NCBI RefSeq assembly: GCF_004137795.1
Contig: NZ_NWTM01000002.1
Span: 372,001 to 436,000, forward strand
Direction of reading: 5' to 3'
DNA length: 64,000 nucleotides
Origin: Pectobacterium zantedeschiae
Lineage (GTDB): Bacteria; Pseudomonadota; Gammaproteobacteria; Enterobacterales; Enterobacteriaceae
Positions 24,376-34,736 of the stretch are shown here, piece by piece (the stretch's first letter is position 1; every line of letters begins with the position of its first letter). A model generated the notes under the pieces. That model saw only the letters and a list, made by a program, of their open reading frames with translations. It was not told the DNA's origin and made no database searches. The translations under genes were made by a program, and so were the position numbers.

Positions 24376-26838
24376 ATGAATATCGGTTGGAAATTAAAGA
24401 AGAACGGCGTCATTAATCGGTTTCTGATTACCGAACTGACGGAAAAACGTTATTTCGCCGAGCCGGATACGTTGCCGGATAAGGTGAATTACCGCTTTAT
24501 CAACGGTTTTGTCGATGTCGGCGTTTTACCCTGCCGCGTACGCTTTTTGCAAGAAGAGGCAAAACGCGAGGTGACGTTACCAGAAAATCTTGATTTTCCA
24601 CTGATGTGGAGCGGCGGTGATGAAAGTCGCAGCGTGAATTTCAGTGATTTCTGGCCGTGTCCAATTCACGTTCAGCGCTTTTCCCGCTGTGTGCTCCACA
24701 GCGACATGGCACAGGTGGCACCCTTTACACTCAGCACCTGCGGCGGGGTGACGTTATGGCTGAACGGCGAGCGGGTTACCCGTTTTACCCCCTTTACCCG
24801 CAATACCGAACAAACCTGTGATATCGCGCTGCCGCTGAAAGCAGGCGCGAACACGCTGGTGGTACATAGCGAAGAGCTGTGCGAGCGCGATACCGATTAT
24901 TTGTTCAGCCTATGCTATCAGGGTGAAAACACACTCTTCTGGCAGCTTGACGACGACGCGGCGCTCAGTGAACAACTGGCTGCACTGGATAGCTGGGTTA
25001 ACGGGTTGACGTTGGAAAACAACCTGATCAAACCACCCGTGTTGGTGCTGAATAGCAGGCAGCCGCTGCCGGAATCCGTGACGATGGCGCACCGTTTGAT
25101 TGGCAACGTCAACGAGTCAGTTCCTGCGTGGCGGCAGAAACAAACGCTGCCCGCTGGCAATCTGGGCTGGCAGGTGGATTTACCCTCTGTACTGGTCGGC
25201 TACTACGATCTGGTCTGCGCCGCGACCTGCAACGGCATTACGCTGACGCGAACCCTCAGCTTTGGGCGCTTACCGTCACAAACGATGCCCGCGTTGCCAA
25301 CACTGGCAGCGCGGCGTGAAGCGGTATTGCGTCATACCGCACTGCACGGTTTTGAGCGCCTGGGACGGCTGTTGGCGATTGTTGCGACGGGCGAGGGCAA
25401 CGATGTCGCTGCGCCGATTCTCAACAGTGCGCTGCAAAAAATCAGCCGCCGTGAAGATTGTGCGGATTTTCAACTGGTGCCGCTAATTTGGCTGTGGCAG
25501 CGCTATCAGGGGCAACAACTGCCGCCGCAGGACTGGCGGCGCGTGCGCAGTGCTATTCTCGGTTTCCGCTACTGGATTGATGAGCCGGGCAACGACACCA
25601 TGTGGTTCTGGAGTGAAAATCACTGCCTGTGTTTCCACGTTGCGCAATATCTGGCTGGGCAAAACTTCCCTGATGACACCTTCCCGTGCAGCGGCCGCCG
25701 AGGTCTGGAGCAGAAAGCGATTGCTCACGAACGCCTGACGCGCTGGTTTGATTCCATTCTGGAACACGGTCTAGTGGAGTGGAATTCGGCGGCCTATTAC
25801 CCCATCGATCTGATTGGACTGGTGGCGCTGTATGAACTGGCGCAGGACGCCGATCTACGCGAAAAATCTCGCGTGGTGATTGACCGCATCATACTGATGA
25901 CGGCGTGGGTGCATCAGAACGGCGTCGCGGTTGGCACGATGGGGCGCGCCTACGACAAAGAGTTGCGTTCTGGCATGTTGACGGAGCTTTCTGGCCTGTG
26001 TGCGCTGATGTGGGGTGAAGGCTGGCTGATTCCCCATTGCGCCGCGCTGCCGCTGCTGTGCCTGAGCGACTATCAGCCGCCGGAAGCAACGGATCGGATT
26101 GCACACTGGTCACTGCCGCACGGCGCAGAGGCGTGCTGGGTACAGGGGCTGAATCGCAGTGCCCGCATTATTGCCTGGAAACAGCGCGATGTTGCGTTTT
26201 CCTCCGTTTTTGATCATCACCCCGGCGAACCCGGACATCAACAACATCTGCTGGATGTGCGGCTGGGGACGCACTATGCCGCCCGTCTGTGGGTGAACCA
26301 CCCCGGCGAGGATCGTCCTGACGGCGTGCATCGTCCTTCTTACTGGGCGGGGAACGGATGTTTGCCACATCTGATGCAGCATCGCAATCGCGCGCTAATG
26401 GTGTTCGATCTGCAACAGGATGTCCGTCCGTGGACGCACCTTTATCTGCCGCAAACCGCACTGGATGACGTCATCGTTGAAGAGGTCTGGTGCTTTGTAC
26501 GAGGCGGCAACGGCTATGCCGCCTTCCATAATCCCGCAGGGCTACAGCCGTTTGCGACCGCAGGCCAGCAGGCAGAGGGTGAGCTGCGGGCATATGGCGA
26601 ACAGAACATCTGGTTCGTTGCCGTTGATAGCGGCGACGGTGCTGAAGGGTTCACCGCATTTGCTGACCGCTTCCGAGGGCGTTCATTGGTACAGGATAGC
26701 AATGGTGTTCGTATCGACGATCCCGACTATGGCGAATTGGCCTTTAGTCATCCGCGCGGATTCAGCGTAGCGCAGCAGCCGTTCGTTTTTCCCGACGATG
26801 TCCCGGTCGTCCCGCAGTTCAACACAGGAAACCCATGA
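24376..26838 (+). CDS. Large predicted toroid-fold protein, possible polysaccharide-active enzyme
   Basis: An 820-residue protein I do not recognise by name. Residues 1-300 look like beta-sandwich modules; from about 310 to 600 the pattern is alpha-helical, as in (alpha/alpha) toroid enzymes; the C-terminal 220 residues are again strand-rich. Conserved-looking motifs are MWFWSENH (409-416), VEWNSAAYY (467-475) and TMGRAYDKEL (521-530), offering His, Glu, Asn and Tyr residues of the kind used by polysaccharide lyases and toroid hydrolases. There is no signal peptide. Its stop is one base before the GH105 start. Likely a cytosolic glycan-processing enzyme; family membership not established. Confidence 0.6.
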   Translation: MNIGWKLKKNGVINRFLITELTEKRYFAEPDTLPDKVNYRFINGFVDVGVLPCRVRFLQEEAKREVTLPENLDFPLMWSGGDESRSVNFSDFWPCPIHVQRFSRCVLHSDMAQVAPFTLSTCGGVTLWLNGERVTRFTPFTRNTEQTCDIALPLKAGANTLVVHSEELCERDTDYLFSLCYQGENTLFWQLDDDAALSEQLAALDSWVNGLTLENNLIKPPVLVLNSRQPLPESVTMAHRLIGNVNESVPAWRQKQTLPAGNLGWQVDLPSVLVGYYDLVCAATCNGITLTRTLSFGRLPSQTMPALPTLAARREAVLRHTALHGFERLGRLLAIVATGEGNDVAAPILNSALQKISRREDCADFQLVPLIWLWQRYQGQQLPPQDWRRVRSAILGFRYWIDEPGNDTMWFWSENHCLCFHVAQYLAGQNFPDDTFPCSGRRGLEQKAIAHERLTRWFDSILEHGLVEWNSAAYYPIDLIGLVALYELAQDADLREKSRVVIDRIILMTAWVHQNGVAVGTMGRAYDKELRSGMLTELSGLCALMWGEGWLIPHCAALPLLCLSDYQPPEATDRIAHWSLPHGAEACWVQGLNRSARIIAWKQRDVAFSSVFDHHPGEPGHQQHLLDVRLGTHYAARLWVNHPGEDRPDGVHRPSYWAGNGCLPHLMQHRNRALMVFDLQQDVRPWTHLYLPQTALDDVIVEEVWCFVRGGNGYAAFHNPAGLQPFATAGQQAEGELRAYGEQNIWFVAVDSGDGAEGFTAFADRFRGRSLVQDSNGVRIDDPDYGELAFSHPRGFSVAQQPFVFPDDVPVVPQFNTGNP

Positions 26839-26839
26839 C

Positions 26840-27946
26840 ATGCAGACAGGTTCACTTAACCGACAACAAACCGAAGCGTTGCTGGCGCAGGTAGCACGAG
26901 CGTTTTGCCGCCTGAAGGCGATTGACAGCGTAACGCAGGACGACGCACCGGATGCCGGGTTGACGATTCAATTTGAAGAGTGGGATTGGGAAGTCGGCGT
27001 TGGGCTGTACGGTTTCTGGAAGCTGGCGCATCTGACGCAGGATGGCACCATGCTGACGACGCTGGCGAACTGGTATCAGCAAAAGCTGGATGCCGGGCTG
27101 CCGCCGCGTCAGATCAACTCGACGGCACCGATGCTGGTGCTTGCCCTGCTGTGTCAGGACAAACCGGATACGCCCGCACAGTGGCGTGAAACCGTGAGCG
27201 ACTGGGCTGACTGGCTGCTGCGCTCACTGCCAAAAACTGAGGATGGTGGCTTCCAGCACACGGTGAAAGAACGGCCAAACACCGGGCAACTGTGGGACGA
27301 CACGCTGTTTATGGCGGGTCTGTTTCTGGTGGTCGCGGGGAAATTGCTCTCCCGCCGCGATCTGATCGAAGAGGCAGAATATCAGCTTCTCACGCACGCG
27401 CGCTATCTGGCCGACGTGCGCAGCGGGCTGTGGTATCACGGCTGGACGTTCGTCGGTCGCCATCATTATGCCAATGCGTTTTGGGGGCGCGGCAACGCCT
27501 GGATCACGCTGGTACTGCCGGAAATGCGCGTACTGGCGGAGGATCAGCTGTCTGCGCCGGTATTGCGCACGCTGGAAGCGATTCTGGAACAGCAAACGAC
27601 AACGCTGGCACGCGTCCAGCATGACTCTGGCCTATGGCACACGCTGTTGGATGACCCGGATTCACCGCTGGAAACCTCCGCCAGCGCTGGGTTTATTGCT
27701 GGGATTCTGACGGCGCGGCGGCTGGGGATGCTGCACGATTTTCCGCAGGACGTGTTGGAAAAAGGCTATGCCGCCGTGGTGGCGCAGATTGACGCGCAGG
27801 GCGTGGTACAGGGTGTCTCGGACGGCACAGCGATGGGGCATGATTTGCAGTTCTATCGCGATATTCCGAATGTTGCCGTGCCTTACGGGCAGGCGCTGGT
27901 CATGCTGATGTTATTGGCACAGTTAGATTCTGTTTGCGAGGGCTGA
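26840..27946 (+). CDS. GH105-type unsaturated uronyl hydrolase
   Basis: A 368-residue (alpha/alpha)6 protein of the YteR/YesR (GH105) family, which removes a 4,5-unsaturated uronic acid from the non-reducing end of lyase products. Visible motifs are [27 protein letters not shown] (conserved Asp), [13 protein letters not shown] and [15 protein letters not shown]. No signal peptide, so it works in the cytosol on imported oligosaccharides. I chose the ATG at 26840, just after the previous stop; the longer frame runs through the end of that gene. The closest known roles are on rhamnogalacturonan fragments; GH88-like glycosaminoglycan substrates cannot be excluded. Confidence 0.85.
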   Translation: MQTGSLNRQQTEALLAQVARAFCRLKAIDSVTQDDAPDAGLTIQFEEWDWEVGVGLYGFWKLAHLTQDGTMLTTLANWYQQKLDAGLPPRQINSTAPMLVLALLCQDKPDTPAQWRETVSDWADWLLRSLPKTEDGGFQHTVKERPNTGQLWDDTLFMAGLFLVVAGKLLSRRDLIEEAEYQLLTHARYLADVRSGLWYHGWTFVGRHHYANAFWGRGNAWITLVLPEMRVLAEDQLSAPVLRTLEAILEQQTTTLARVQHDSGLWHTLLDDPDSPLETSASAGFIAGILTARRLGMLHDFPQDVLEKGYAAVVAQIDAQGVVQGVSDGTAMGHDLQFYRDIPNVAVPYGQALVMLMLLAQLDSVCEG

Positions 27947-27948
27947 CA

Positions 27949-29040
27949 ATGGCGAGTCTGGAACTGAAAAACGTCCACAAAAATTATGGCGCAGTGAGTA
28001 TCATCAAAGGCGTGGACTTAGCGATTCATGACGGCGAGTTCATGGTCTTTGTCGGCCCGTCGGGCTGTGGAAAATCTACGTTGCTGCGCATGATTGCCGG
28101 TCTGGAAGAGATCAGTAGCGGCGAGCTGCTGATCGATAATCGCAAGGTAAACGATCTCACGCCAGCAGAGCGCAAGATTGCGATGGTGTTCCAGTCTTAC
28201 GCACTCTATCCGCACCTCTCGGTGCGCAAGAACCTCGCGTTCGGGCTGGAGAATTTACACTTTCCTAAAGACGAAATCATTCGTCGTATTGATGAAGCTG
28301 CTCGCATGCTGGGGCTTGAACCCTATCTGGATCGCAGGCCGCGAGCGCTGTCAGGTGGACAGCAGCAGCGCGTCGCCATTGGTCGTGCCATCGTGCGTGA
28401 ACCTGACCTGTTCCTGTTTGACGAACCGCTCTCCAATCTCGATGCGAAGCTGCGCGTGCAGACGCGCGGTGAGCTGTCCCGCCTGCACCAGAAACTGCGG
28501 ACCACCATGATCTATGTGACCCACGATCAGGTGGAAGCGATGACGATGGCGCAGCGCATTGTGGTGCTGAATGCCGGTCGCATCGAGCAGGTTGGCACAC
28601 CGCTGGAGCTGTTCAATCGGCCGAAAAACAAATTTGTTGCAGGCTTCATTGGTTCACCGCGCATGAATATGTTCCCGGCGCAGATCGTCGCCACCAGTGC
28701 GGAAGGCGTCGAGGTGCAGTGTCCGTCTGGTAATCGTCTGGTGCTGCCGTTTATCGGCACCGTCGGGCAGAACGTCACGCTCGGGATTCGCCCTTCGCAC
28801 TGTGAGCTAGTGGAAGAAGGTGAGGGGATTACGCTGTGCGTCGATCGCTGCGAGATGATGGGGCATGAAACCTTTATCTACGGGCGGATAGGTGGCATTG
28901 ATGACGAGATGATCGTTCATCTGGCGCAGCATCGGGAGTTTGCTGCGGGCGAGTCGGTATTCGTGCGTTTTCCTTCGACGTATTGCCATCTGTTCGATGG
29001 TGAAACGGATGACACATTGCCGCGCTGTACCGAGCATTAA
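27949..29040 (+). CDS. ABC sugar transporter ATPase (MalK/UgpC type)
   Basis: A 363-residue ATPase. Walker [10 protein letters not shown], signature LSGGQQQR, Walker [17 protein letters not shown] and the H-loop YVTHD are present, followed by the C-terminal TOBE-like regulatory domain. The start is two bases after the GH105 stop, with GAGGG as ribosome-binding site. It powers the two permeases that follow. Confidence 0.93.
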   Translation: MASLELKNVHKNYGAVSIIKGVDLAIHDGEFMVFVGPSGCGKSTLLRMIAGLEEISSGELLIDNRKVNDLTPAERKIAMVFQSYALYPHLSVRKNLAFGLENLHFPKDEIIRRIDEAARMLGLEPYLDRRPRALSGGQQQRVAIGRAIVREPDLFLFDEPLSNLDAKLRVQTRGELSRLHQKLRTTMIYVTHDQVEAMTMAQRIVVLNAGRIEQVGTPLELFNRPKNKFVAGFIGSPRMNMFPAQIVATSAEGVEVQCPSGNRLVLPFIGTVGQNVTLGIRPSHCELVEEGEGITLCVDRCEMMGHETFIYGRIGGIDDEMIVHLAQHREFAAGESVFVRFPSTYCHLFDGETDDTLPRCTEH

Positions 29041-29063
29041 TTATCGCGACGGGAGAGGACGAC

Positions 29064-30062
29064 ATGAAAAAGATTGCCTTACTACCCGCAGGCTCGCTGA
29101 TCGATAAGCTGGTAACGCCAGTAGAGAAAGCGGTGAATCTGCTACAAAAACTCGGTGGCCGCAAAGTGATGCCGTGGTTTTTTATCGCGCCCAACATGCT
29201 GCTGTTCGCCGTTTTTGTCTTTATTCCGATTCTGCTGGCAGTGTGCTACGCCTTTACCGGCGGCACCAATATCCTGCTGTGGGAGCGGCCTTACGTCGGC
29301 GTGGATAACTTCTCCACGCTGCTGAGTTGCGGCAATTACGCCGAGCCATCGAGCTGTGAACAAGATCTGTTCTGGACCGGCGTCTACAACACGGTGTCGT
29401 TCACCTTTTTCAACGTGCTTTGCACGCTGTTGGTGGCGCTGGTGACGGCACTGATCCTCAACCGCAAGATTATCGCCCGGGGTTTTTTCCGCGCCATGTT
29501 CTTCTATCCGGTGCTGCTGTCGCCGGTGGTGGTGGGTCTGATCTGGCAGTGGTTCCTCAATCGTAACGGCCTACTGAATCTGGTGCTGTCGTCGCTGGGT
29601 GGACAGCCGATTACCTTCCTGCTCGACCCGACGCTGTCGCGCTTTTGGGTGGTGTTTGTCTCCGTCTGGTTTCACGTCGGGTTTTATACCTTGATCCTGC
29701 TGGCCGGATTGCAGGCGATTCCACGTGATATCTACGAGGCGGCAGCGGTGGACGGCACCTCGCGCTGGCGCGGTTTTTATCGGCTGACGCTGCCACTGCT
29801 GGCACCGAACATTCTGGTGGTAGTGATTCTGCTGACTATCAACAGCGTGCAGATCTTCGATGAAGCCTGGGTGTTAACCAACGGCGGCGGCCCCGGCACG
29901 GCCAACAGCTTTATTGTGCAGTACATCTACCAGACGGCCTTCTCGTCGAATGCATCGCTCTACGGACTGGCCTCGGCAGCCTCGGTGCTGATGGGCGTGG
30001 TACTGATGATCCTGACCGCATTGCAGTTCCTGCTGACACGTCGGCTGGAAGGGAAAAAATAA
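29064..30062 (+). CDS. ABC sugar transporter permease (MalF type)
   Basis: A 332-residue permease with six or so membrane helices and the EAA loop YEAAAVDGTSRWRGFYRLTLP that contacts the ATPase. It starts 23 bases after the ATPase gene with GGGAGAGG upstream. A periplasmic loop with two cysteines (LLSCGNYAEPSSCEQD) is unusual and may form a disulfide. Confidence 0.92.
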   Translation: MKKIALLPAGSLIDKLVTPVEKAVNLLQKLGGRKVMPWFFIAPNMLLFAVFVFIPILLAVCYAFTGGTNILLWERPYVGVDNFSTLLSCGNYAEPSSCEQDLFWTGVYNTVSFTFFNVLCTLLVALVTALILNRKIIARGFFRAMFFYPVLLSPVVVGLIWQWFLNRNGLLNLVLSSLGGQPITFLLDPTLSRFWVVFVSVWFHVGFYTLILLAGLQAIPRDIYEAAAVDGTSRWRGFYRLTLPLLAPNILVVVILLTINSVQIFDEAWVLTNGGGPGTANSFIVQYIYQTAFSSNASLYGLASAASVLMGVVLMILTALQFLLTRRLEGKK

Positions 30063-30070
30063 CGGGAGCC

Positions 30071-31123
30071 ATGATGAAGATAATCGCGTTTCTCACCCGC
30101 ACCCGTCATCCGGGGCGTATTCATATTACGGATATCATGAGCTGGGTCTGGCTGGTGGTCGGTACGCTGCTGGTGATGATTCCTGTTATGTGGGCGGCCA
30201 TGTCGTCGTTCAAAACCCCCGCGGAGATTAACCGCTTTCCGCCGAGTTTTCTGCCGCAGGCGGCGGATACCATCACGCTGCCAGAGTACCCGAAGCCGCT
30301 GGAGCTGTGGCAGGTTAAGCAGGAGGACGGCGAAGCGAAAACCATGGCGCTGGTCAGGCGCATCGGGCTGATTGCACAACTGGTTAATCCGGATGCGCCG
30401 AATGAGGTGGTACGTGTGTCGACTAAAGAGCTGGTGCCGATGAAGGCGCTGCATCTGGAGACAGAGAACTACACGACGCCAATAACGAAGTTCCACTTTG
30501 CCACTTATCTGAAGAACACCGTATTCGTGACGGCGATGGCGACACTGCTGACCCTGTTGCTCAGTTCGATGGCGGCTTTTGCACTGTCAAAATACGAGTT
30601 TCGTGGGCGCGGCACGGTGCTGACGCTGTTCCTCTCCACCATGATGATTCCTCTGTCGGTGGTGATGGTGCCGACGTTTCTGGTGGTGATCGGTCTGAAT
30701 ATGGGCGATAACCTGTGGGGCGTGATTATCCCCACTGTGGCGACGCCAACCGGCGTATTCCTGCTGCGGCAATACATGCTGACGATCCCCGATGAGCTGA
30801 TCGAGGCGGCGCGGATCGATGCCGCCAGCGAGTTCCGCATTTACTGGAAGATCATCCTGCCGTTGACCGCACCCGCGCTGGCGGTGCTGGCGATCTTCTC
30901 GGTGATCTGGCGCTGGAATGACTTCCTCTGGCCGCTGATCGTCCTCTCCAGCCAGGATAATTTTACACTGCAAATCGGTTTGAATGCGTTTCAGGGGCAG
31001 TTCTCGGTGCAGTGGCACTATATACTGGCGATGACGATGCTCTCGCTTTTGCCGGTGACGGCGGTGTTCGTCTTCCTGCAAAAATACATCACGACGGGGA
31101 TTGCCAATACGGGGATGAAATAA
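30071..31123 (+). CDS. ABC sugar transporter permease (MalG type)
   Basis: A 350-residue permease with the EAA loop IEAARIDAASEFRIYWKIILP. A periplasmic insert of roughly 100 residues follows the first helix (about residues 45-140), longer than in MalG-type proteins of standard 280 residues. Two ATG codons in tandem make the start uncertain by one codon. Its stop overlaps the LacI-type start (TAATG). Confidence 0.92.
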   Translation: MMKIIAFLTRTRHPGRIHITDIMSWVWLVVGTLLVMIPVMWAAMSSFKTPAEINRFPPSFLPQAADTITLPEYPKPLELWQVKQEDGEAKTMALVRRIGLIAQLVNPDAPNEVVRVSTKELVPMKALHLETENYTTPITKFHFATYLKNTVFVTAMATLLTLLLSSMAAFALSKYEFRGRGTVLTLFLSTMMIPLSVVMVPTFLVVIGLNMGDNLWGVIIPTVATPTGVFLLRQYMLTIPDELIEAARIDAASEFRIYWKIILPLTAPALAVLAIFSVIWRWNDFLWPLIVLSSQDNFTLQIGLNAFQGQFSVQWHYILAMTMLSLLPVTAVFVFLQKYITTGIANTGMK

Positions 31124-32172
31124 TGGCGACACTCAAGGATATTGCCGACCGCGCTGGGGTTTCCATCAGCACAGTTTCCCGCGCGCTGAATGGTACGGCA
31201 CCGATCAGCGCCAAAGTCAGGCAGCACATCATGGCGATTGCCACCGAGCAGGGCTATCCGCTGCATAAAGTAGGTAAAGCGACCGTCGCACCGAGGGAAC
31301 CGCTGCGCCACATTCTGCTGGCGACGCCGCGCAACCTGATGCTGGAAAGCGAGTACAATCTGGTGTCGCTGACGCTGATTAACGCCCTGAAAACACTGTG
31401 TTCGCAACGTAATATCCAACTGCGCCCGTTTCTGGGGGAGCATGACACCATTAACGAACAGCAACTGTTGCGTGAACTTCAGGGCGGAAAAGAGAGCGGT
31501 ATCCTGATCGTGAATGACGATCATCCAACGCTGCTGAATGCCGTCGCGGAAAGCGGTATTCCGGCGGTGCTGATCAACGGTGAAGATCCCTCCATGCGCC
31601 TGAGTAGCGTGACGCCCGCCAACCACTATGCAGCAGCGGCGGCGGTGCGTTACCTGATTGAGCAAGGGCATACGCGGATTCTGCACCTGACCTGGACGTC
31701 GCGCATGACGATCAAACAACGTGAGCGCGGTTATCGCGATGCACTTGCGCAGGCGGGCATCGCGGTAGATGAGGAACTGATTCTGTCGTTGCCGGATTTT
31801 CATCCTCGCACCGCGCGTGATGCGCTGCTGCGCTGGCTGACGGCTAACCCTGATAGACTAGGCGTCACTGCGATTTTCTGTGCGGCGGATAATCAGGCTA
31901 TCGGTGTGATCGATGCGCTGTATCAGCACGGGCTGCGGGTGCCGGAAGACATGTCGGTGATGGGAATGGACGATATTCTGCCATTCGACATGCTGCCAGT
32001 TTCACTCACCACGGTACATCTGCCGTTTGAAACGATTGCTCGCGCCGCACTACAACTGCTGGCGCAGCAAATGATGCCAGCGCAGGCGCTCGGTATTGCT
32101 CAGCGCACCGAGTTGGCGGGGCAGGTGGTAGTCAGAGAATCAGTGCGGCGAGTGGGGACGAATACCGATTGA
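31123..32172 (+). CDS. LacI-family transcriptional regulator
   Basis: A 349-residue regulator with the standard N-terminal helix-turn-helix TLKDIADRAGVSISTVSRAL and a periplasmic-binding-protein-like sensor domain. It ends the rightward operon with a one-base overlap (TAATG). The two identical palindromes at 24030 and 24226 are its likely operators, and an oligosaccharide breakdown product its likely inducer. Its last about 115 bases have a degenerate second copy at 34737-34844. Confidence 0.92.
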   Translation: MATLKDIADRAGVSISTVSRALNGTAPISAKVRQHIMAIATEQGYPLHKVGKATVAPREPLRHILLATPRNLMLESEYNLVSLTLINALKTLCSQRNIQLRPFLGEHDTINEQQLLRELQGGKESGILIVNDDHPTLLNAVAESGIPAVLINGEDPSMRLSSVTPANHYAAAAAVRYLIEQGHTRILHLTWTSRMTIKQRERGYRDALAQAGIAVDEELILSLPDFHPRTARDALLRWLTANPDRLGVTAIFCAADNQAIGVIDALYQHGLRVPEDMSVMGMDDILPFDMLPVSLTTVHLPFETIARAALQLLAQQMMPAQALGIAQRTELAGQVVVRESVRRVGTNTD

Positions 32173-32214
32173 GCCACGGGTAGCAGCGCGGTTCGGCTTG
32201 GGGAAAAAACGCTT

Positions 32215-33633
32215 TCACGACAATCCGATAGCCACTGCCAGCCGATGCACCAATGCCTTCGCCATCGCAGGTTCGGTCACATTCGTGAATCCCATAAGAA
32301 ACCCACCGCCTGATGTCCTGCGCGTTTGCCAGTCATTTAGCGCTTGAATGGCAAGACCATGAGATTGAGCGGCCGCAGCCAGAGATTGGTCATCGCCACG
32401 AGTGGCCAATTTAGCTAACACATGAATGCCGCCTGCCTGTGGCTGGACGGTCAGGTGTGAACCTAATACCTGCAAAAGCTCATCAACGAGATAGCCGCGA
32501 CGAATGGCATACAGTGAGCGCATCCTGCGTAAATGACGAGCAAAGTGGCCTTGCTCCATGAAATCTGCCACTGTGGCTTGGGGCAAGATCGAGCCAGGGC
32601 AGCAAAAGTGATTCGCCGTATCCCTGAAGCGCTCGATCTGCGCTTCAGGGACAACCAGATAGGCTAAGCGTAGGCCGGGGAACAGTACCTTACTGAAGGT
32701 GCCGGTATAGAGTACGCGCCCGTCGCGATCCAGACTTTTCAGCGCAGGTAATGGCCGGCCGTGGTAACGAAACTCGCTGTCGTAGTCGTCCTCAATGATC
32801 CACGATCCACGGTGGCTGGCCCATTCCAGCAGTTGTAGTCGCCGGGGCAAAGACAATGCCATCCCCATAGGGCTTTGATGCGTGGGAGTCACCACGGCAA
32901 AACGAGCCTCTGCGGCTCGCTGTTGACCGATGTTCACATTCAGTCCTTCCTCATCCACCGGTATCGGTTCCAGATGCATACCTGCTCGTTCCAAAAATTG
33001 GCGAGCAAAGAGATAGCCGGGATCTTCGAACCATCCACTATCTCCGGGCTGCAACAACGTGCGGCACACCAGTTCCAGTGCTCCCCGGTAGCCCGCGGTG
33101 ATGAACACCTGATCGTGTGTGCAAGTGATGCCGCGCGAGATCCCCAGATAGGCAGCGATGGCTCGACGGAGCGGTTCATAGCCCGCCGGATCGGGATAGA
33201 CCATGGCTGCGGTATCCAGAGTGCGTAAATTGTGTCCGGCAAGGCGCGCCCAGGTCTTGCGGGGAAAGGCATCCAGTGCAGGCAAGCCGAGTTGGAAAGG
33301 TTGTACTTGAGCGGCTTCGGTTTGCAGGCGCGGGGGTATTTGAGAAAGGGATGTGGTGATGTATCCCGACTCGGCCAGCTTTTCCAACTGGGGTGAGACG
33401 ATAGTACCTGCTGGGCCACGAGTCAGGAAATAGCCTTCACTGGCCAACATTTGATAAGCCATTTCAACGGTGCCTCGTGCCAGATTCAGTTCACTGGCGA
33501 GGCTGCGCACGGACGGTACGCGATCGCCCGGATGAAGTTTTCCGGCGGTAATAGCGTCGCGGTAGCGTCGATACAACTGTAAATAGAGCGGTGCATCGTG
33601 TTCCCTGCTTGGCTTCAGTTGCTGCATGTCCAT
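32215..33633 (-). CDS. MocR-type regulator (GntR-aminotransferase fusion)
   Basis: A 472-residue fusion of an N-terminal GntR winged helix (GDRVPSVRSLASELNLARGTVEMAY) and a pyridoxal-phosphate aminotransferase-like domain. The PLP lysine is in YTGTFSKVLFPGLRLAY, and DDYDSEFRY is the cofactor-ring Asp region. Such proteins sense PLP or an amino-compound rather than acting as transaminases. It is divergent from the GNAT gene and 91 bp away, so it may control that gene. Confidence 0.9.
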   Translation of the reverse strand: MDMQQLKPSREHDAPLYLQLYRRYRDAITAGKLHPGDRVPSVRSLASELNLARGTVEMAYQMLASEGYFLTRGPAGTIVSPQLEKLAESGYITTSLSQIPPRLQTEAAQVQPFQLGLPALDAFPRKTWARLAGHNLRTLDTAAMVYPDPAGYEPLRRAIAAYLGISRGITCTHDQVFITAGYRGALELVCRTLLQPGDSGWFEDPGYLFARQFLERAGMHLEPIPVDEEGLNVNIGQQRAAEARFAVVTPTHQSPMGMALSLPRRLQLLEWASHRGSWIIEDDYDSEFRYHGRPLPALKSLDRDGRVLYTGTFSKVLFPGLRLAYLVVPEAQIERFRDTANHFCCPGSILPQATVADFMEQGHFARHLRRMRSLYAIRRGYLVDELLQVLGSHLTVQPQAGGIHVLAKLATRGDDQSLAAAAQSHGLAIQALNDWQTRRTSGGGFLMGFTNVTEPAMAKALVHRLAVAIGLS

Positions 33634-33724
33634 ACGTTATGTCCCATTCATTTAGTCAATTCTTGCACCTTTCTTGTGGGGCATGATTTTCCTAACATAC
33701 TGGCTTCATTACAAGGAGATCGAC

Positions 33725-34156
33725 ATGAGCACCTTTCGATTGAGCCTCATTGACAGCGATCGGGACTACCTGGCTTGCTTCGAGGTTATGCGGAGTCTGC
33801 GGCCCCATCTTCCTGATGCTGATGGATTCACCGCGCAGGCCCGTCGTCAAGCTGGGCAAGGCTATCGTCTGCTGGCGGCATGGCAGGGCGATCTCGTCAT
33901 GGGGTTGGCGGGTTACCGCGTTCAGGAAAACCTATTGTATGGCCGATTCCTCTATGTTGATGACCTTGTGGTTGCCGTAGATGCCCGCGATCAAGGGCTC
34001 GGTGGCCTGTTGATCGAGGCAATGCGCGAGGATGCGCAGCGGCAAAATTGTGTTCATCTGGTGCTCGATACGGCCTTGGGCAATGCGCTGGCGCAACGCT
34101 TCTATTTTCGTCAGGGCTTGCTTTCCAAAGGGCTGCATTTCAGCCAAGCGCTATAG
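33725..34156 (+). CDS. GNAT-family N-acetyltransferase
   Basis: A 143-residue GNAT protein. The acetyl-CoA loop is ARDQGLGGLLIEAM, preceded by the strand FLYVDDLVV, and ALAQRFYFRQGL is the C-terminal helix pattern. ATG at 33725 has AAGGAGA nine bases ahead. Acceptor substrate unknown. The divergent MocR-type gene is the usual neighbour of such genes. Confidence 0.87.
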   Translation: MSTFRLSLIDSDRDYLACFEVMRSLRPHLPDADGFTAQARRQAGQGYRLLAAWQGDLVMGLAGYRVQENLLYGRFLYVDDLVVAVDARDQGLGGLLIEAMREDAQRQNCVHLVLDTALGNALAQRFYFRQGLLSKGLHFSQAL

Positions 34157-34289
34157 AGGTGTGAGCAAAAAGACGTTGTGGTCACCTCGGATGGCAAGGT
34201 CGGGCTACCCCGACGGTTGAAGCATGGGCTCAGACACACCATGCACTTGCTTCTTTTCTCGTTCTTTCATTTCTTATCGGAGATCTACA

Positions 34290-34721
34290 ATGAGTACGCT
34301 TCGCTTGCCTTACCAAACCCTCTCGCCAGAAGCCTATCAAGGGTTCGGCATGGCCAAGAAAGCTCTGAACAAGAGCAGCCTTGGAAAACAGTTGATCGAA
34401 TTGGTCTATTTGCGTGTTTCGCAAATTAATGGCTGTGCTTTCTGCCTGGAAATGCATGCGTCGGCTTTGCGTGCAGACGGCGTGCCGGATGCCAAGCTGG
34501 ACAGTCTGGCGGGCTGGCGTGTGAGCGCGCAGTTCAATGAACGCGAGCGTGCGGCGCTAGCCTGGACTGAATCGCTTGTGGACGTGGCTCGCAGCCACGC
34601 GCCTGATGAGGACTTCGAACCGCTGAAGGCGCATTTCAGCGATGCAGAGATCGCCGATCTGAGCTTTGCCGTCGCGCTGATGAGTGCCTTTAATCGCTTG
34701 GCTATCGGTATGCGTCAATAA
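34290..34721 (+). CDS. AhpD-like carboxymuconolactone decarboxylase-family protein
   Basis: A 143-residue all-alpha protein with the redox motif CAFCLEMH (CxxC followed by His) typical of AhpD-like alkylhydroperoxidases. ERERAALAWTE is the second family signature. It would act in peroxide or thiol stress defence in the cytosol. ATG at 34290 has a GGAGA site ahead; the longer frame from 34224 has none. It follows the GNAT gene by 134 bp and is likely part of the same module. Confidence 0.88.
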   Translation: MSTLRLPYQTLSPEAYQGFGMAKKALNKSSLGKQLIELVYLRVSQINGCAFCLEMHASALRADGVPDAKLDSLAGWRVSAQFNERERAALAWTESLVDVARSHAPDEDFEPLKAHFSDAEIADLSFAVALMSAFNRLAIGMRQ

Positions 34722-34736
34722 AGTATGGTTACCCGC

